A stretch of DNA of 18,363 nt from an uncultured Clostridia bacterium (lineage in GTDB: Bacteria > Bacillota > Clostridia > TANB77 > CAG-508): contig CAKPLD010000020.1 in the NCBI GenBank assembly GCA_934167225.1, positions 1 to 18,363 of the forward strand, given 5' to 3'. This document shows, piece by piece, positions 5,837 to 12,358 of the stretch. Both the position numbers and the translations under genes were made by a program. How positions within the stretch are numbered: position 1 is the first letter of the stretch; each line of letters begins with the position of its first letter. The notes under the pieces were generated by a model. That model was not told where the DNA came from. It saw only the letters and a list, made by a program, of their open reading frames with translations, and did no database searches.

Positions 5837-6626
5837 TTAAATATGTATTAATTTTCCCGGAACATCTCTACTTGCAATTGATAAATTAAAATTATCTAAA
5901 CTTGTTCCGTTGGAAATTAATTCATCAACAACAGTTTGATAAGCAAGTTCTGGGAAATTACTTTCTTTGCTTAGGTGCCCTAAAATAGCATTTTTAAGTC
6001 CAGATTTTATTAAATAATTAATAGTTTGTCCAGCAACTTGGTTTGAAAGATGACCTGTAGGACCAGCAATTCTAGTTTTTAATCTAAATGGATATTTAGT
6101 GCATTTTAAAACTTCTGGATCATAATTTGATTCGAGTAGTATAAATTCACTTCCATCAATATTTTTAATAATATTGTTATTCATATGACCTATATCTGTT
6201 GCTATACTTATTTTCTTATTATCAGAGAAAAGCGTGTATCCACATGGGTTTGCAGCATCATGTGGAATAGAAAATGGTAAAATTTCTATATCTCCAATTG
6301 AAAATTTTTCATCTATAGCTATATTTTTTTTGTTGCTATCAGAAATTTTTTCGCTTTGTTTTGGCATTGCATCATAGGTTTCTGATGTAGCAAAAACGGG
6401 AATATCAAACTTTTTAGATAAATTTCCTACGCTTTGAATATGGTCAGTATGTTCATGTGTAACTATAATTGCATCTAAATTTGAAGCAGAAGTATTTAGT
6501 GTTCCGTAAAGCTTGTTCTATTTTTTTTAAACTAACTCCTGCATCAACTAATATTTTAGTATTTTCTGTTTCTACAAATAAGCAGTTTCCACTACTTCCG
6601 CTATATAAACTACAAAAATTAAACAT
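5837..6626 (-). pseudogene. walJ: WalJ/YycJ-type MBL-fold metallohydrolase, frameshifted
   Basis: The two parts together encode one protein of about 263 aa, the usual length for the YycJ/WalJ family. Part one starts at ATG 6624-6626 (GGAAG ribosome binding site upstream) and reads MFNFCSLYSGSSGNCLFVET to residue 40 (IEQAL). One extra base near 6506 (or two missing) then shifts the frame; the original frame stops at 6453-6455. In the second frame the protein continues with GTLNTSASNLDAIIVTHEHT, including the metal-binding motif HEHTDH (6440-6457). It then runs to IPHDA, GHLSNQ and LGHLSKESN, all family features, and ends at 5837. A shorter frame from the Met at 6367 would lack the metal site, so it should not be taken as the gene. 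In Bacillus the gene is linked to the WalRK cell-wall regulon; here it is 46 bp downstream of murA. Sequencing error and true inactivation cannot be told apart. Confidence 0.85.
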
Positions 6627-6672
6627 TTGTATTTCTTCCTTTTGTTTCTTAAATTGTTATCGCTAAAGATTT

Positions 6673-7935
6673 TTAATTTTCTTCAACACGTTGTATTTTA
6701 GCACCTAAATCACGGAATTTTTGCTCGATATTTTCATAACCTCTATCTATATATTTTAAGTTATAAATATCGGTTGTTCCTTTGGCTATTATTCCAGCAA
6801 CTATTAGAGCTGCACCTGCACGTAAGTCTGATGCATACACAGGAGCACCTTTTAGTTCTTTTACACCTTCGAAAAAGGCAGATTTACCTTGTGCTGTGAT
6901 TTTTGCTCCCATTTTGTTAAGTTCCTCTGTATATTGGAAACGAGAGTCCCAAATACTTTCATTAATTATAGATGTACCGTCAGCAATTGACAAAATAACT
7001 CCCATTTGTGATTGCATGTCTGTTGGGAAGCCTGGATAGGGAAGGGTTTTTATAATTGCTTTTGATGGCCTTTTATTGCATGATACACGTATTGAATCTC
7101 CATAATCTTCAACTGTTCCTCCAACTTCACAAATTTTTGCTGTAATTGCTTCTAAGTGTTTTGTTATACAGTTTTTTAGAAGAATATTTCCTCTTGATGC
7201 AACTGCTGCAACCATGAATGTTCCTGCTTCTATTTGGTCTGGAACTATAGAATATGTTGCATTTCCAAGTAGTTCTTTTACACCAGTAATTTTTATAGTG
7301 TCTGTTCCAGCTCCTTTTATATTTGCTCCCATTGTATTTAAAAAGTTTGCAACATCAACTATATGTGGCTCTTTTGCAGCATTATCTATAATTGTAACTC
7401 CATCTGCTAATACGCTTGCAAGCATTACATTAATTGTTGCCCCAACAGATGTAATATCCATATATATAGATGCTCCTTTTAGTTTTTTTGCTTTTGCTAC
7501 AATTTTTCCTTGTCCAATTTCTACTGTAGCTCCTAATGCTTCAAATCCTTTTATATGTTGGTCTATAGGTCTTGCACCTAGGTTACACCCCCCTGGCATT
7601 CCTACTGTTGCACTTCCTTTTCTACTTAGTAGACTTCCTAATAAATAATAAGAAGCTCTGAATTTACTTGTTAAATCTAAAGGTGATTCTGTTGTATTTA
7701 TATTTCTTGAATCTATTGTTATTTCATTTGCAGAATTCCAATGTATTTTTGCACCTAATGATTCTAGAATTTCACAATATATTTTTACATCACTTATATT
7801 TGGTAAATTGTTTATTGTGCATGTTCCGTTAATTAGTAGTGCAGCAGGTAAAATTGCTACAGCTGCATTTTTTGCGCCACTTATTGTAACTTCACCTTTT
7901 AAAGGAGTTCCACCAGTTATTACTAATTTTTCCAA
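6673..7935 (-). CDS. murA: UDP-N-acetylglucosamine 1-carboxyvinyltransferase
   Basis: 420 aa, full family length. MurA transfers enolpyruvate from PEP to UDP-GlcNAc, the first committed step of peptidoglycan synthesis, in the cytoplasm. Visible active-site elements: K22-N23 in SGAKNAA, the PEP/fosfomycin-binding cysteine C117 in MPGGCNLGARPIDQHIKGFE, the segment YPGFPTDMQSQ, and DLRAGAALIVAGI near the C-terminus. The cysteine form predicts fosfomycin sensitivity in principle. Start: TTG at 7933-7935, since no in-frame ATG gives the conserved MEKLVITGG start; a GGGGGT Shine-Dalgarno lies 7 nt upstream. It has its own promoter (7976-8004) between it and spoIIR and is followed by walJ on the same strand. 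Confidence 0.97.
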   Translation of the reverse strand: MEKLVITGGTPLKGEVTISGAKNAAVAILPAALLINGTCTINNLPNISDVKIYCEILESLGAKIHWNSANEITIDSRNINTTESPLDLTSKFRASYYLLGSLLSRKGSATVGMPGGCNLGARPIDQHIKGFEALGATVEIGQGKIVAKAKKLKGASIYMDITSVGATINVMLASVLADGVTIIDNAAKEPHIVDVANFLNTMGANIKGAGTDTIKITGVKELLGNATYSIVPDQIEAGTFMVAAVASRGNILLKNCITKHLEAITAKICEVGGTVEDYGDSIRVSCNKRPSKAIIKTLPYPGFPTDMQSQMGVILSIADGTSIINESIWDSRFQYTEELNKMGAKITAQGKSAFFEGVKELKGAPVYASDLRAGAALIVAGIIAKGTTDIYNLKYIDRGYENIEQKFRDLGAKIQRVEEN

Positions 7936-7975
7936 TTGTATACCCCCATAATTATTATATCTTATTATCCTTAGT

Positions 7976-8004
7976 AATATATCACAAACTTTAAGTTTTT
8001 ACAA
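7976..8004 (-). promoter_or_regulatory. Predicted sigma-A promoter for murA
   Basis: On the minus strand TTGTAA (7999-8004), a 17-nt spacer and TATATT (7976-7981) preceded by TG in the extended -10 position. It is placed in the 92-bp gap after spoIIR, giving murA expression independent of the sporulation gene. Confidence 0.6.
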
Positions 8005-8027
8005 CTGTTTTTTTATATTTGATATAA

Positions 8028-8693
8028 TTATTTTTTGGCTGTAATAATATTGTTTTCTGTAAAAAACTCTATGAGCTTAAATTTTATATTTATAGAAGTG
8101 TCTGTATTATCAGAAATAAGCTTATATTCTTCTTCATTTAACGAATCTTGTAAAATTTCTTTAGATTCGTTTGGAACAATACCAGAAGAAGTATCTACAA
8201 AACAAAGGGAGGGATATAAAACACACCACCAGTTTTGACCACTTGCACTACCAAGTTTTATTTTCAAAGCATCATAATATCCAGAAGGGAATGAAATATC
8301 TGCATAACTTTTGGTTGGAAATTTAAAGTTACCTAATGATACACTGGCATTATATGAAAATCCATTATCTTTTATTGTTTGATTAGCAATATTACAAAAA
8401 TCATCTAAGTGATTAGATACAGTTTCGATTGTTTCTTCTTTTGAATTACAATTTGAACATAGTTCTTTCATATATTCTGTAACTTTATCTCTTACAATAT
8501 ATTTTAGATTTTGGTCTTCTTGGGTATCACTATTTGCAATAACATGTAGCCTAAATACATTGTTTTGTAAGTCACCTGTAACAGATGTTACATATAAAAA
8601 AGCATTTAAAAAAATATAAATACAAAGTAAAAACCCCACTATAATAAATGAGTGAAATGTTTTGGTTTTTATTAAATTCAAAATTTGTTTCAT
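8028..8693 (-). CDS. spoIIR: Stage II sporulation protein R
   Basis: 221 aa. In Bacillus SpoIIR is made in the forespore under sigma-F, is secreted into the intermembrane space and triggers SpoIIGA to process pro-sigma-E in the mother cell. The N-terminus has one hydrophobic segment (about 14-38). The conserved part follows: FRLHVIANSDTQEDQNLKY, then the family block FPSGYYDALKIKLGSASGQN and WWCVLYPSLCFVD. Length and motif order are typical. Start: ATG at 8691-8693 after GGAGGA. A good forespore-type promoter is visible at 8726-8755. The gene is direct evidence that the organism sporulates, or descends from a spore-former. Confidence 0.95.
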   Translation of the reverse strand: MKQILNLIKTKTFHSFIIVGFLLCIYIFLNAFLYVTSVTGDLQNNVFRLHVIANSDTQEDQNLKYIVRDKVTEYMKELCSNCNSKEETIETVSNHLDDFCNIANQTIKDNGFSYNASVSLGNFKFPTKSYADISFPSGYYDALKIKLGSASGQNWWCVLYPSLCFVDTSSGIVPNESKEILQDSLNEEEYKLISDNTDTSINIKFKLIEFFTENNIITAKK

Positions 8694-8725
8694 AAGAATT
8701 CCTCCGCTAGAAATTTATTCATTGT

Positions 8726-8755
8726 AATTATTTACAAAAAATAATAAATTTATAC
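8726..8755 (-). promoter_or_regulatory. Predicted sigma-F (or sigma-G) promoter of spoIIR
   Basis: On the minus strand GTATA (8751-8755) is followed by a 15-nt spacer and GTAAATAATT (8726-8735). This agrees with the Bacillus forespore consensus GywTA-N15-GgnrAnAnTw at all but one of the specified positions. In Bacillus spoIIR is a known sigma-F gene, so motif and gene agree. Confidence 0.6.
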
Positions 8756-8774
8756 AACTATAAAATTAAATTTG

Positions 8775-8907
8775 CTATGTCGAGTTACTATTCACAGCTA
8801 TTAAAACTGGTTCGAATTAGAATAATTATTAATCCCCCAAAAATTAATAATTATTCTAATTTGAACCTACTCTACAATTTTAAAGCCATGATTTGTAACT
8901 ATGTCGA
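8775..8907. mobile_element. MITE-like palindromic element with 9-bp target duplication
   Basis: The element proper is about 8784-8899 (116 bp). It is flanked by the direct repeat CTATGTCGA at 8775-8783 and 8899-8907 (8 or 9 bp, depending on where the shared C is placed). Its ends are inverted, GTTAC and GTAAC. The centre is a 25-bp inverted repeat (8809-8833 with 8843-8867, one mismatch) around a CCCCCAAAA loop. Between ends and centre the two sides are only partly alike; the end copy at 1-85 shows the shared pattern TCACAGCT...TTAAAA better. It encodes no protein. It inserted between the spoIIR promoter and the promoter of the next gene. Non-autonomous; I see no transposase in the window. 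Confidence 0.75.
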
Positions 8908-8938
8908 AAAAAGTCAATGAAATTTAATTGAAATATTA

Positions 8939-8967
8939 TTGACATATTTTTGAAATAATGGTAAAAT
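8939..8967 (+). promoter_or_regulatory. Strong predicted sigma-A promoter
   Basis: TTGACA (8939-8944), a 17-nt spacer and TAAAAT (8962-8967) with TG in the extended -10 position (8959-8960). It drives the unknown gene at 8993, giving a short leader of about 20 nt. Confidence 0.7.
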
Positions 8968-8992
8968 TTTCCAGAACGAAAGGATGATGTTT

Positions 8993-9439
8993 ATGATTAC
9001 AAAAGAGCATAAAACAAAGAAATACTGCTGTTTTTATGTGAGTGAGTTTCATTTGGAAATGATACTTTTACCATATATAAAAAATAATGATGAAGGAAAA
9101 AAATTTTTTATATGTACGGAAGAAAACTTATCTGAAAGTGTGAAACAGGTATTAGAAAGAACAAATTTAAATAAAGAAGAACAAGATTTAATGTTAAACT
9201 TAAATTGGAATTCTAAAACTGAAGATAGTATTTATAAGTATAATTTAGATAATTATACAATTATAGTAAATGGAAGTGAAAAATACATATCAAGCATTAA
9301 TGAAAAATTAAAAGAAATAAATGCAAAAGAAACAACAGTAATTGATTGTTATAATATAAACAACCAAACCATTGAAAAAGAAGGAATTAAGCGAAAATAT
9401 GATGATATTTTAAATACACAAAAATATAAAAAAAGATAA
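8993..9439 (+). CDS. Unknown 148-aa cytoplasmic protein
   Basis: 148 aa. It begins MITKEHKTKKYCCFYVSEFH and is charged, with mixed helix and strand character and no signal peptide, membrane segment or metal motif. A notable block is LEMILLPYIKNNDEGKKFFI near the start; the tail is rich in lysine. Layout (short strand-forming segments such as YTIIVNG and TTVIDCYNI between lysine/glutamate-rich helices) suggests a small globular alpha/beta protein. I believe similar short proteins occur in other Clostridia but cannot name a family. Start: ATG at 8993 is 8 nt after AAAGGA; the ATGs at 8984 and 8987 are too close to that site. It has its own strong promoter and is followed after 115 bp by the UDPGP gene, which has a separate promoter. 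Confidence 0.7.
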   Translation: MITKEHKTKKYCCFYVSEFHLEMILLPYIKNNDEGKKFFICTEENLSESVKQVLERTNLNKEEQDLMLNLNWNSKTEDSIYKYNLDNYTIIVNGSEKYISSINEKLKEINAKETTVIDCYNINNQTIEKEGIKRKYDDILNTQKYKKR

Positions 9440-9455
9440 AAAATAGAAAAAAGTA

Positions 9456-9486
9456 TTGCTAAAAAATGAAAAAAGGTGTATATAAT
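9456..9486 (+). promoter_or_regulatory. Predicted promoter of the UDPGP-type gene
   Basis: TTGCTA (9456-9461) with TATATA (9479-9484, spacer 17) or the overlapping TATAAT (9481-9486, spacer 19). The leader to the start at 9555 is about 60 nt and shows no riboswitch-like structure that I can recognise. Confidence 0.45.
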
Positions 9487-9554
9487 AAAATACAACTAAA
9501 ATTTTATCTAATTCGATTGAAACCAATTGATTTATTTTAGAAGGGAGAATATAT

Positions 9555-10799
9555 ATGGAACACAACATTGAAGAGATAAAAAGAAAACTAAAAAAATACG
9601 GACAAGAGCATTTATTAAATTTTTACAATACTTTAGATGAAAGGAAAAAGGAAGAATTACTAGAACAAATCGAAAGAATTGATTTTGATCTTATAAATAG
9701 TTTATATAAAAAAACAAAAAATGTTACAGTAGAAGATGATGCTACAGTAGAACCTATTGAATTTATTGATAAATACAAACTAAATGATAAATATAAATAT
9801 TATGAAGACATTGGAAAAAAAGCAATAAAAGAAGGAAAACTTGCGGCAGTAACAATGGCTGGTGGTCAAGGAACAAGATTGGGTCATAATGGACCTAAAG
9901 GAACTTTTGATATAGGGCTGGAATCACATAAATCATTATTTGAGTTATTATGTGATTACTTAAAAGCGGAATCAAAGAAATATGGTGTTGATATTCCATG
10001 GTTCATAATGACAAGCAGACAGAACAATGATGAAACAGTTGAATTTTTTAAGAAACACAAATATTTTGGATATGAAAAAAACGTATATTTCTTTATACAA
10101 GGACAATTACCAATGGTAGATACAGAAGGCAAAATTTTAATTGGAGAAAACGGCTTAATAAAAGAAGCAGCCGATGGACATGGTGGAGTTTACGAATCAC
10201 TTGTAAAAAGTGGTATGGTAAACAAAATGAAGGAATTAGGTATTGAATGGGTATTTATAGGCGGAGTAGACAATTGCCTAGTAAAAATGGTAGACCCAGT
10301 ACTTATGGGAATTGCTATAGACAAACATGTTACAGCAGCTGGTAAATCTGTTGTTAAAGCAAATCCGCACGAAAAGGTTGGTGCCTTTTGTAAGAAAAAT
10401 GGAAAACCAAGTGTTGTAGAATATTCTGAAATTACAGACGAAATGGCAGAGGCTACAGACAAAAATGGAGAGCTACTTTATGGTGAATCTCATATTTTAT
10501 GTAATTTGTTTAATATTTCCGCTATTGAAAGAATGGGAAGTCAACCTCTTCCATATCACTCTGCTTTCAAAAAAGCAACTTATATAGATAAAGATGGAAA
10601 TAAGATCGTTCCAGATAGCCCTAATGCTTTTAAGTTTGAGGCATTTTTGTTTGATGCTTTTGGCGAAGTTGATGATATGGCTATTTTAAGAGTTAAGAGA
10701 GAAGAAGAATTTGCTCCTGTCAAGAATGCTGATTCCGCAGGTGTTGATTGCCCAAGTACAGCAAGAGAGTTGTATAATAATTTTTATAAGAAGAATTAA
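9555..10799 (+). CDS. UDPGP-type UTP:sugar-1-phosphate uridylyltransferase
   Basis: 414 aa. It belongs to the UDPGP type 1 family, which also contains the eukaryotic UDP-GlcNAc pyrophosphorylases: the nucleotide-binding loop TMAGGQGTRLGHNGPKG is at residues 100-116. Further conserved parts are PWFIMTS, the block FIQGQLPMVDTEGKI, ADGHGGVYESL, WVFIGGVDNCLVKM (uridine and metal site), VVEYSEI, and the N-terminal helical region of about 90 residues. The enzyme should form UDP-GlcNAc, UDP-GalNAc or UDP-Glc from UTP and the sugar 1-phosphate; the exact sugar cannot be read from the sequence. Bacteria usually use GlmU or GalU for this, so this is an extra or alternative route. The phospho-sugar mutase at 13799 could supply the substrate. 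Start: ATG 9555 after AGAAGGGAG. A terminator follows at 10803. Confidence 0.9.
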   Translation: MEHNIEEIKRKLKKYGQEHLLNFYNTLDERKKEELLEQIERIDFDLINSLYKKTKNVTVEDDATVEPIEFIDKYKLNDKYKYYEDIGKKAIKEGKLAAVTMAGGQGTRLGHNGPKGTFDIGLESHKSLFELLCDYLKAESKKYGVDIPWFIMTSRQNNDETVEFFKKHKYFGYEKNVYFFIQGQLPMVDTEGKILIGENGLIKEAADGHGGVYESLVKSGMVNKMKELGIEWVFIGGVDNCLVKMVDPVLMGIAIDKHVTAAGKSVVKANPHEKVGAFCKKNGKPSVVEYSEITDEMAEATDKNGELLYGESHILCNLFNISAIERMGSQPLPYHSAFKKATYIDKDGNKIVPDSPNAFKFEAFLFDAFGEVDDMAILRVKREEEFAPVKNADSAGVDCPSTARELYNNFYKKN

Positions 10800-10802
10800 G
10801 TT

Positions 10803-10840
10803 AAAAACCTAGGAAATTTTTGATGATTTTCTAGGTTTTT
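10803..10840 (+). terminator. Terminator after the UDPGP-type gene
   Basis: Stem AAAAACCTAG (10803-10812) with CTAGGTTTTT (10831-10840), extended inward by several A-T pairs after a bulged G, and ending in T5. It starts 4 nt after the stop codon. Confidence 0.85.
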
Positions 10841-10857
10841 GTTATTAATGTTTAGAT

Positions 10858-10902
10858 TTGCAATTTATTCATTAAATATATTAAAATGTTGCAATTGCAA
10901 CA
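10858..10902 (+). promoter_or_regulatory. Promoter with 16-bp perfect palindrome before the DUF3800 gene
   Basis: TTGCAA (10858-10863) and TAAAAT (10882-10887) with an 18-nt spacer are followed at once by TGTTGCAATTGCAACA (10887-10902), a perfect 16-bp palindrome. It sits where transcription would start, a usual repressor-operator position. The XRE-type regulator at 11880-12234 is a candidate for the binding protein, but no copy of the palindrome was seen at its own promoter. Confidence 0.45.
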
Positions 10903-10947
10903 GAAAGAACCCCAAATCCTGTTAAAATAAAAATAAGAGGTGAGAAA

Positions 10948-11691
10948 ATGTACATAGTATTTATAGATGAATCGGGACAACCGGGAGGATATGATGAAGA
11001 AAGCCAAAAGTTAATAAAGGGAGCAACAAAATATTTTGTTTTATCGGGATTTATGATTGATGGAAATGAATTAATAAATGTTCAACAGAAGTTAAACCAA
11101 ATAAAAATAAAATACAATTTAAGTATAGATACGGAAGCAAAATGGAATTCAAGTTATAGTGCATTAAGAATGACTTTAGAGGAATATAAAAATTATAAGA
11201 TGGAAGTGTGCGAAATAATAGCTGAATACAAAAATTCAGTAGTTGGGATTGTAATGGATAAAGAAAAGTGTTACAAAGAGAAAAAAGGGATAAAAGATCA
11301 TAACGATTTATACGCATATTCATTAAATCTTTTAATGGAAAGATTTTGTATGGAGATAACAGATAGACATGGAAGAAACACGGACGTACCGGTAATTTTA
11401 TTTACAGATAGTAGGAAAAATGACAACAATAATAAATTAGATAAAGAATTGCAAATAGCATATAGAAGAGCTAAACAGATAGGCACTAAATATATAGGGT
11501 TTCCTAACTTCTCGGAAAGTATAGTTTTTGTAGATTCTAAATATTCATCAGGAGTACAATTGGCAGATTTTTGTGCTGGTGTAATATTTAAAAAATTTGA
11601 AAAAGGCAATAATGAATTTTTAAACATACTATCACCAGCTATAAGAACTCATAAAGGAAAGATGGATGGAGTAGGAATAAAGAGATTTTGA
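10948..11691 (+). CDS. DUF3800 domain protein
   Basis: 247 aa, full domain length. It begins MYIVFIDESGQPGG, the DUF3800 hallmark D7-E8-S9-G10. A later acidic residue is in LFTDSR (D154), and the C-terminal hallmark is SGVQLADFCAGVIFKKFE (about 201-218). Together the acidic positions resemble an RNase H-like nuclease arrangement; that reading is inference from the family, whose activity is not established. DUF3800 genes are common in mobile and defence-related regions. The small accessory character of the surrounding 10.8-13.7 kb stretch, with an XRE regulator beside it, fits this. Start: ATG 10948 after AGAGGTGAG. It ends 9 nt before the three-armed inverted repeat at 11701. Confidence 0.88.
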   Translation: MYIVFIDESGQPGGYDEESQKLIKGATKYFVLSGFMIDGNELINVQQKLNQIKIKYNLSIDTEAKWNSSYSALRMTLEEYKNYKMEVCEIIAEYKNSVVGIVMDKEKCYKEKKGIKDHNDLYAYSLNLLMERFCMEITDRHGRNTDVPVILFTDSRKNDNNNKLDKELQIAYRRAKQIGTKYIGFPNFSESIVFVDSKYSSGVQLADFCAGVIFKKFEKGNNEFLNILSPAIRTHKGKMDGVGIKRF

Positions 11692-11700
11692 ACAAAAAAG

Positions 11701-11758
11701 TAGGCGATGGAATTGGTTGACCAATTCGGCACACCAACTGTTGGTGCTACATCGCCTA
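11701..11758 (-). terminator. Three-armed inverted repeat, probable terminator for the convergent XRE gene
   Basis: An outer 9-bp stem TAGGCGATG (11701-11709) and CATCGCCTA (11750-11758) encloses two further perfect hairpins: GAATTGGT/ACCAATTC (11710-11727) and CACCAA/TTGGTG (11732-11746). This makes a three-way junction. On the minus strand it is followed by C-T6, so it can end transcription from the XRE gene; on the plus strand the T-run is weak. From 11759 to 11879 there is only AT-rich sequence with a GAATTCC/GGAATTC dyad. Confidence 0.6.
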
Positions 11759-11879
11759 ATAATTTAATCTGTAACCATATTATACATGAATTCCTGAAAA
11801 AAGTCAATGGAATTCCAAAATTATCGGTTATATATATAGTATATGCAAAAAAATAAAAAATATTAAAATATAATGTATG

Positions 11880-12234
11880 TTATTTTTTAGCCAATAAACC
11901 ATCAATATATCCATTAACAAGATTTTTATAATCTTCTGACAACATATCATATTTAGAAAGTAAAATAGCTTGATTATTTGTTAAATCTGTATGAGGCGCA
12001 GGGGTATCTGTAAAATCAAGAAGATAGTCAATTGAGCAATTAAAAAATTTAGCCATTTTTTTCAGTGAACTTATTGAGGGATTTGCAAGTCCTCTTTCAT
12101 ATTTACTAATTAATTCTTGACTAAAACCTAACATAATAGAGAGATTTATTTGTGTTTTACCGCATTTGTTTTCTTAATTTTGCTAAATTTTTCATAGGAA
12201 AAGGTTTATTGTTTCCTCCATCTAATTTTTTCAT
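11880..12234 (-). pseudogene. XRE-family helix-turn-helix regulator, frameshifted
   Basis: Part one starts at ATG 12232-12234 (AAAGGA upstream) and reads MKKLDGGNNKPFPMKNLAKL then RKQ, followed by M-R and a stop at 12157-12159. One extra base in the T-run 12165-12167 (or two missing) breaks the frame. In the other frame the protein continues CGKTQINLSIMLGFSQELIS and KYERGLANPSISSLKKMAKF, a complete XRE/Cro-C1 helix-turn-helix. It ends after FNCSIDYLLDF and a short tail at 11880. The joined protein would be about 117 aa. The 84-aa frame beginning at 12134 lacks helix 1 and has no ribosome binding site. The gene is divergent from the GLUG protein gene, and the shared region carries two TTGACAA repeats. 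Real loss or sequence error is open. Confidence 0.8.
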
Positions 12235-12267
12235 AATTTTAATCCTTTCAAAAAAATGTATTACTTA

Positions 12268-12318
12268 TTGACAAATTATATGATTTTTATTGACAATAAA
12301 AGGAATAAATAATACAAT
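12268..12318 (+). promoter_or_regulatory. Promoter of the prepilin-like gene with tandem TTGACAA sites
   Basis: TTGACA (12290-12295), a 17-nt spacer and TACAAT (12313-12318). A second TTGACAA starts at 12268, exactly 22 bp (two helical turns) before the first base of the one at 12290. The second copy has no matching -10, so it may be a regulator site; the divergent XRE regulator is the obvious candidate. Confidence 0.55.
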
Positions 12319-12358
12319 TAAATATGAATAGATAATATAAACATGGGGGGAATTTTTT

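Noticed and set aside
5837..6367. A 176-aa MBL-fold protein starting at the Met at 6365-6367.
   Set aside because: It lacks the metal-binding HEHTDH motif, which is encoded directly upstream in the same frame, and has no ribosome binding site; the true gene starts at 6626 and is frameshifted.
7214..7648. Long plus-strand open frame of 144 codons opposite murA.
   Set aside because: It is antisense to a fully conserved murA, has no ribosome binding site or family-like sequence, and is a by-product of murA codon use.
8809..8870. GGTTCGAATT in the palindromic element resembles a tRNA T-loop, hinting at a tRNA fragment or tRNA attachment site.
   Set aside because: The surrounding sequence cannot form an acceptor or anticodon arm, and the motif is explained as one arm of the 25-bp palindrome present in all copies.
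11298..11627. Minus-strand open frame of 109 codons opposite the DUF3800 gene.
   Set aside because: Shadow of the DUF3800 coding sequence; no start signals.
11880..12134. An 84-aa intact XRE protein starting at 12134.
   Set aside because: No ribosome binding site and helix 1 missing; the missing part is found just upstream in another frame with a good start.
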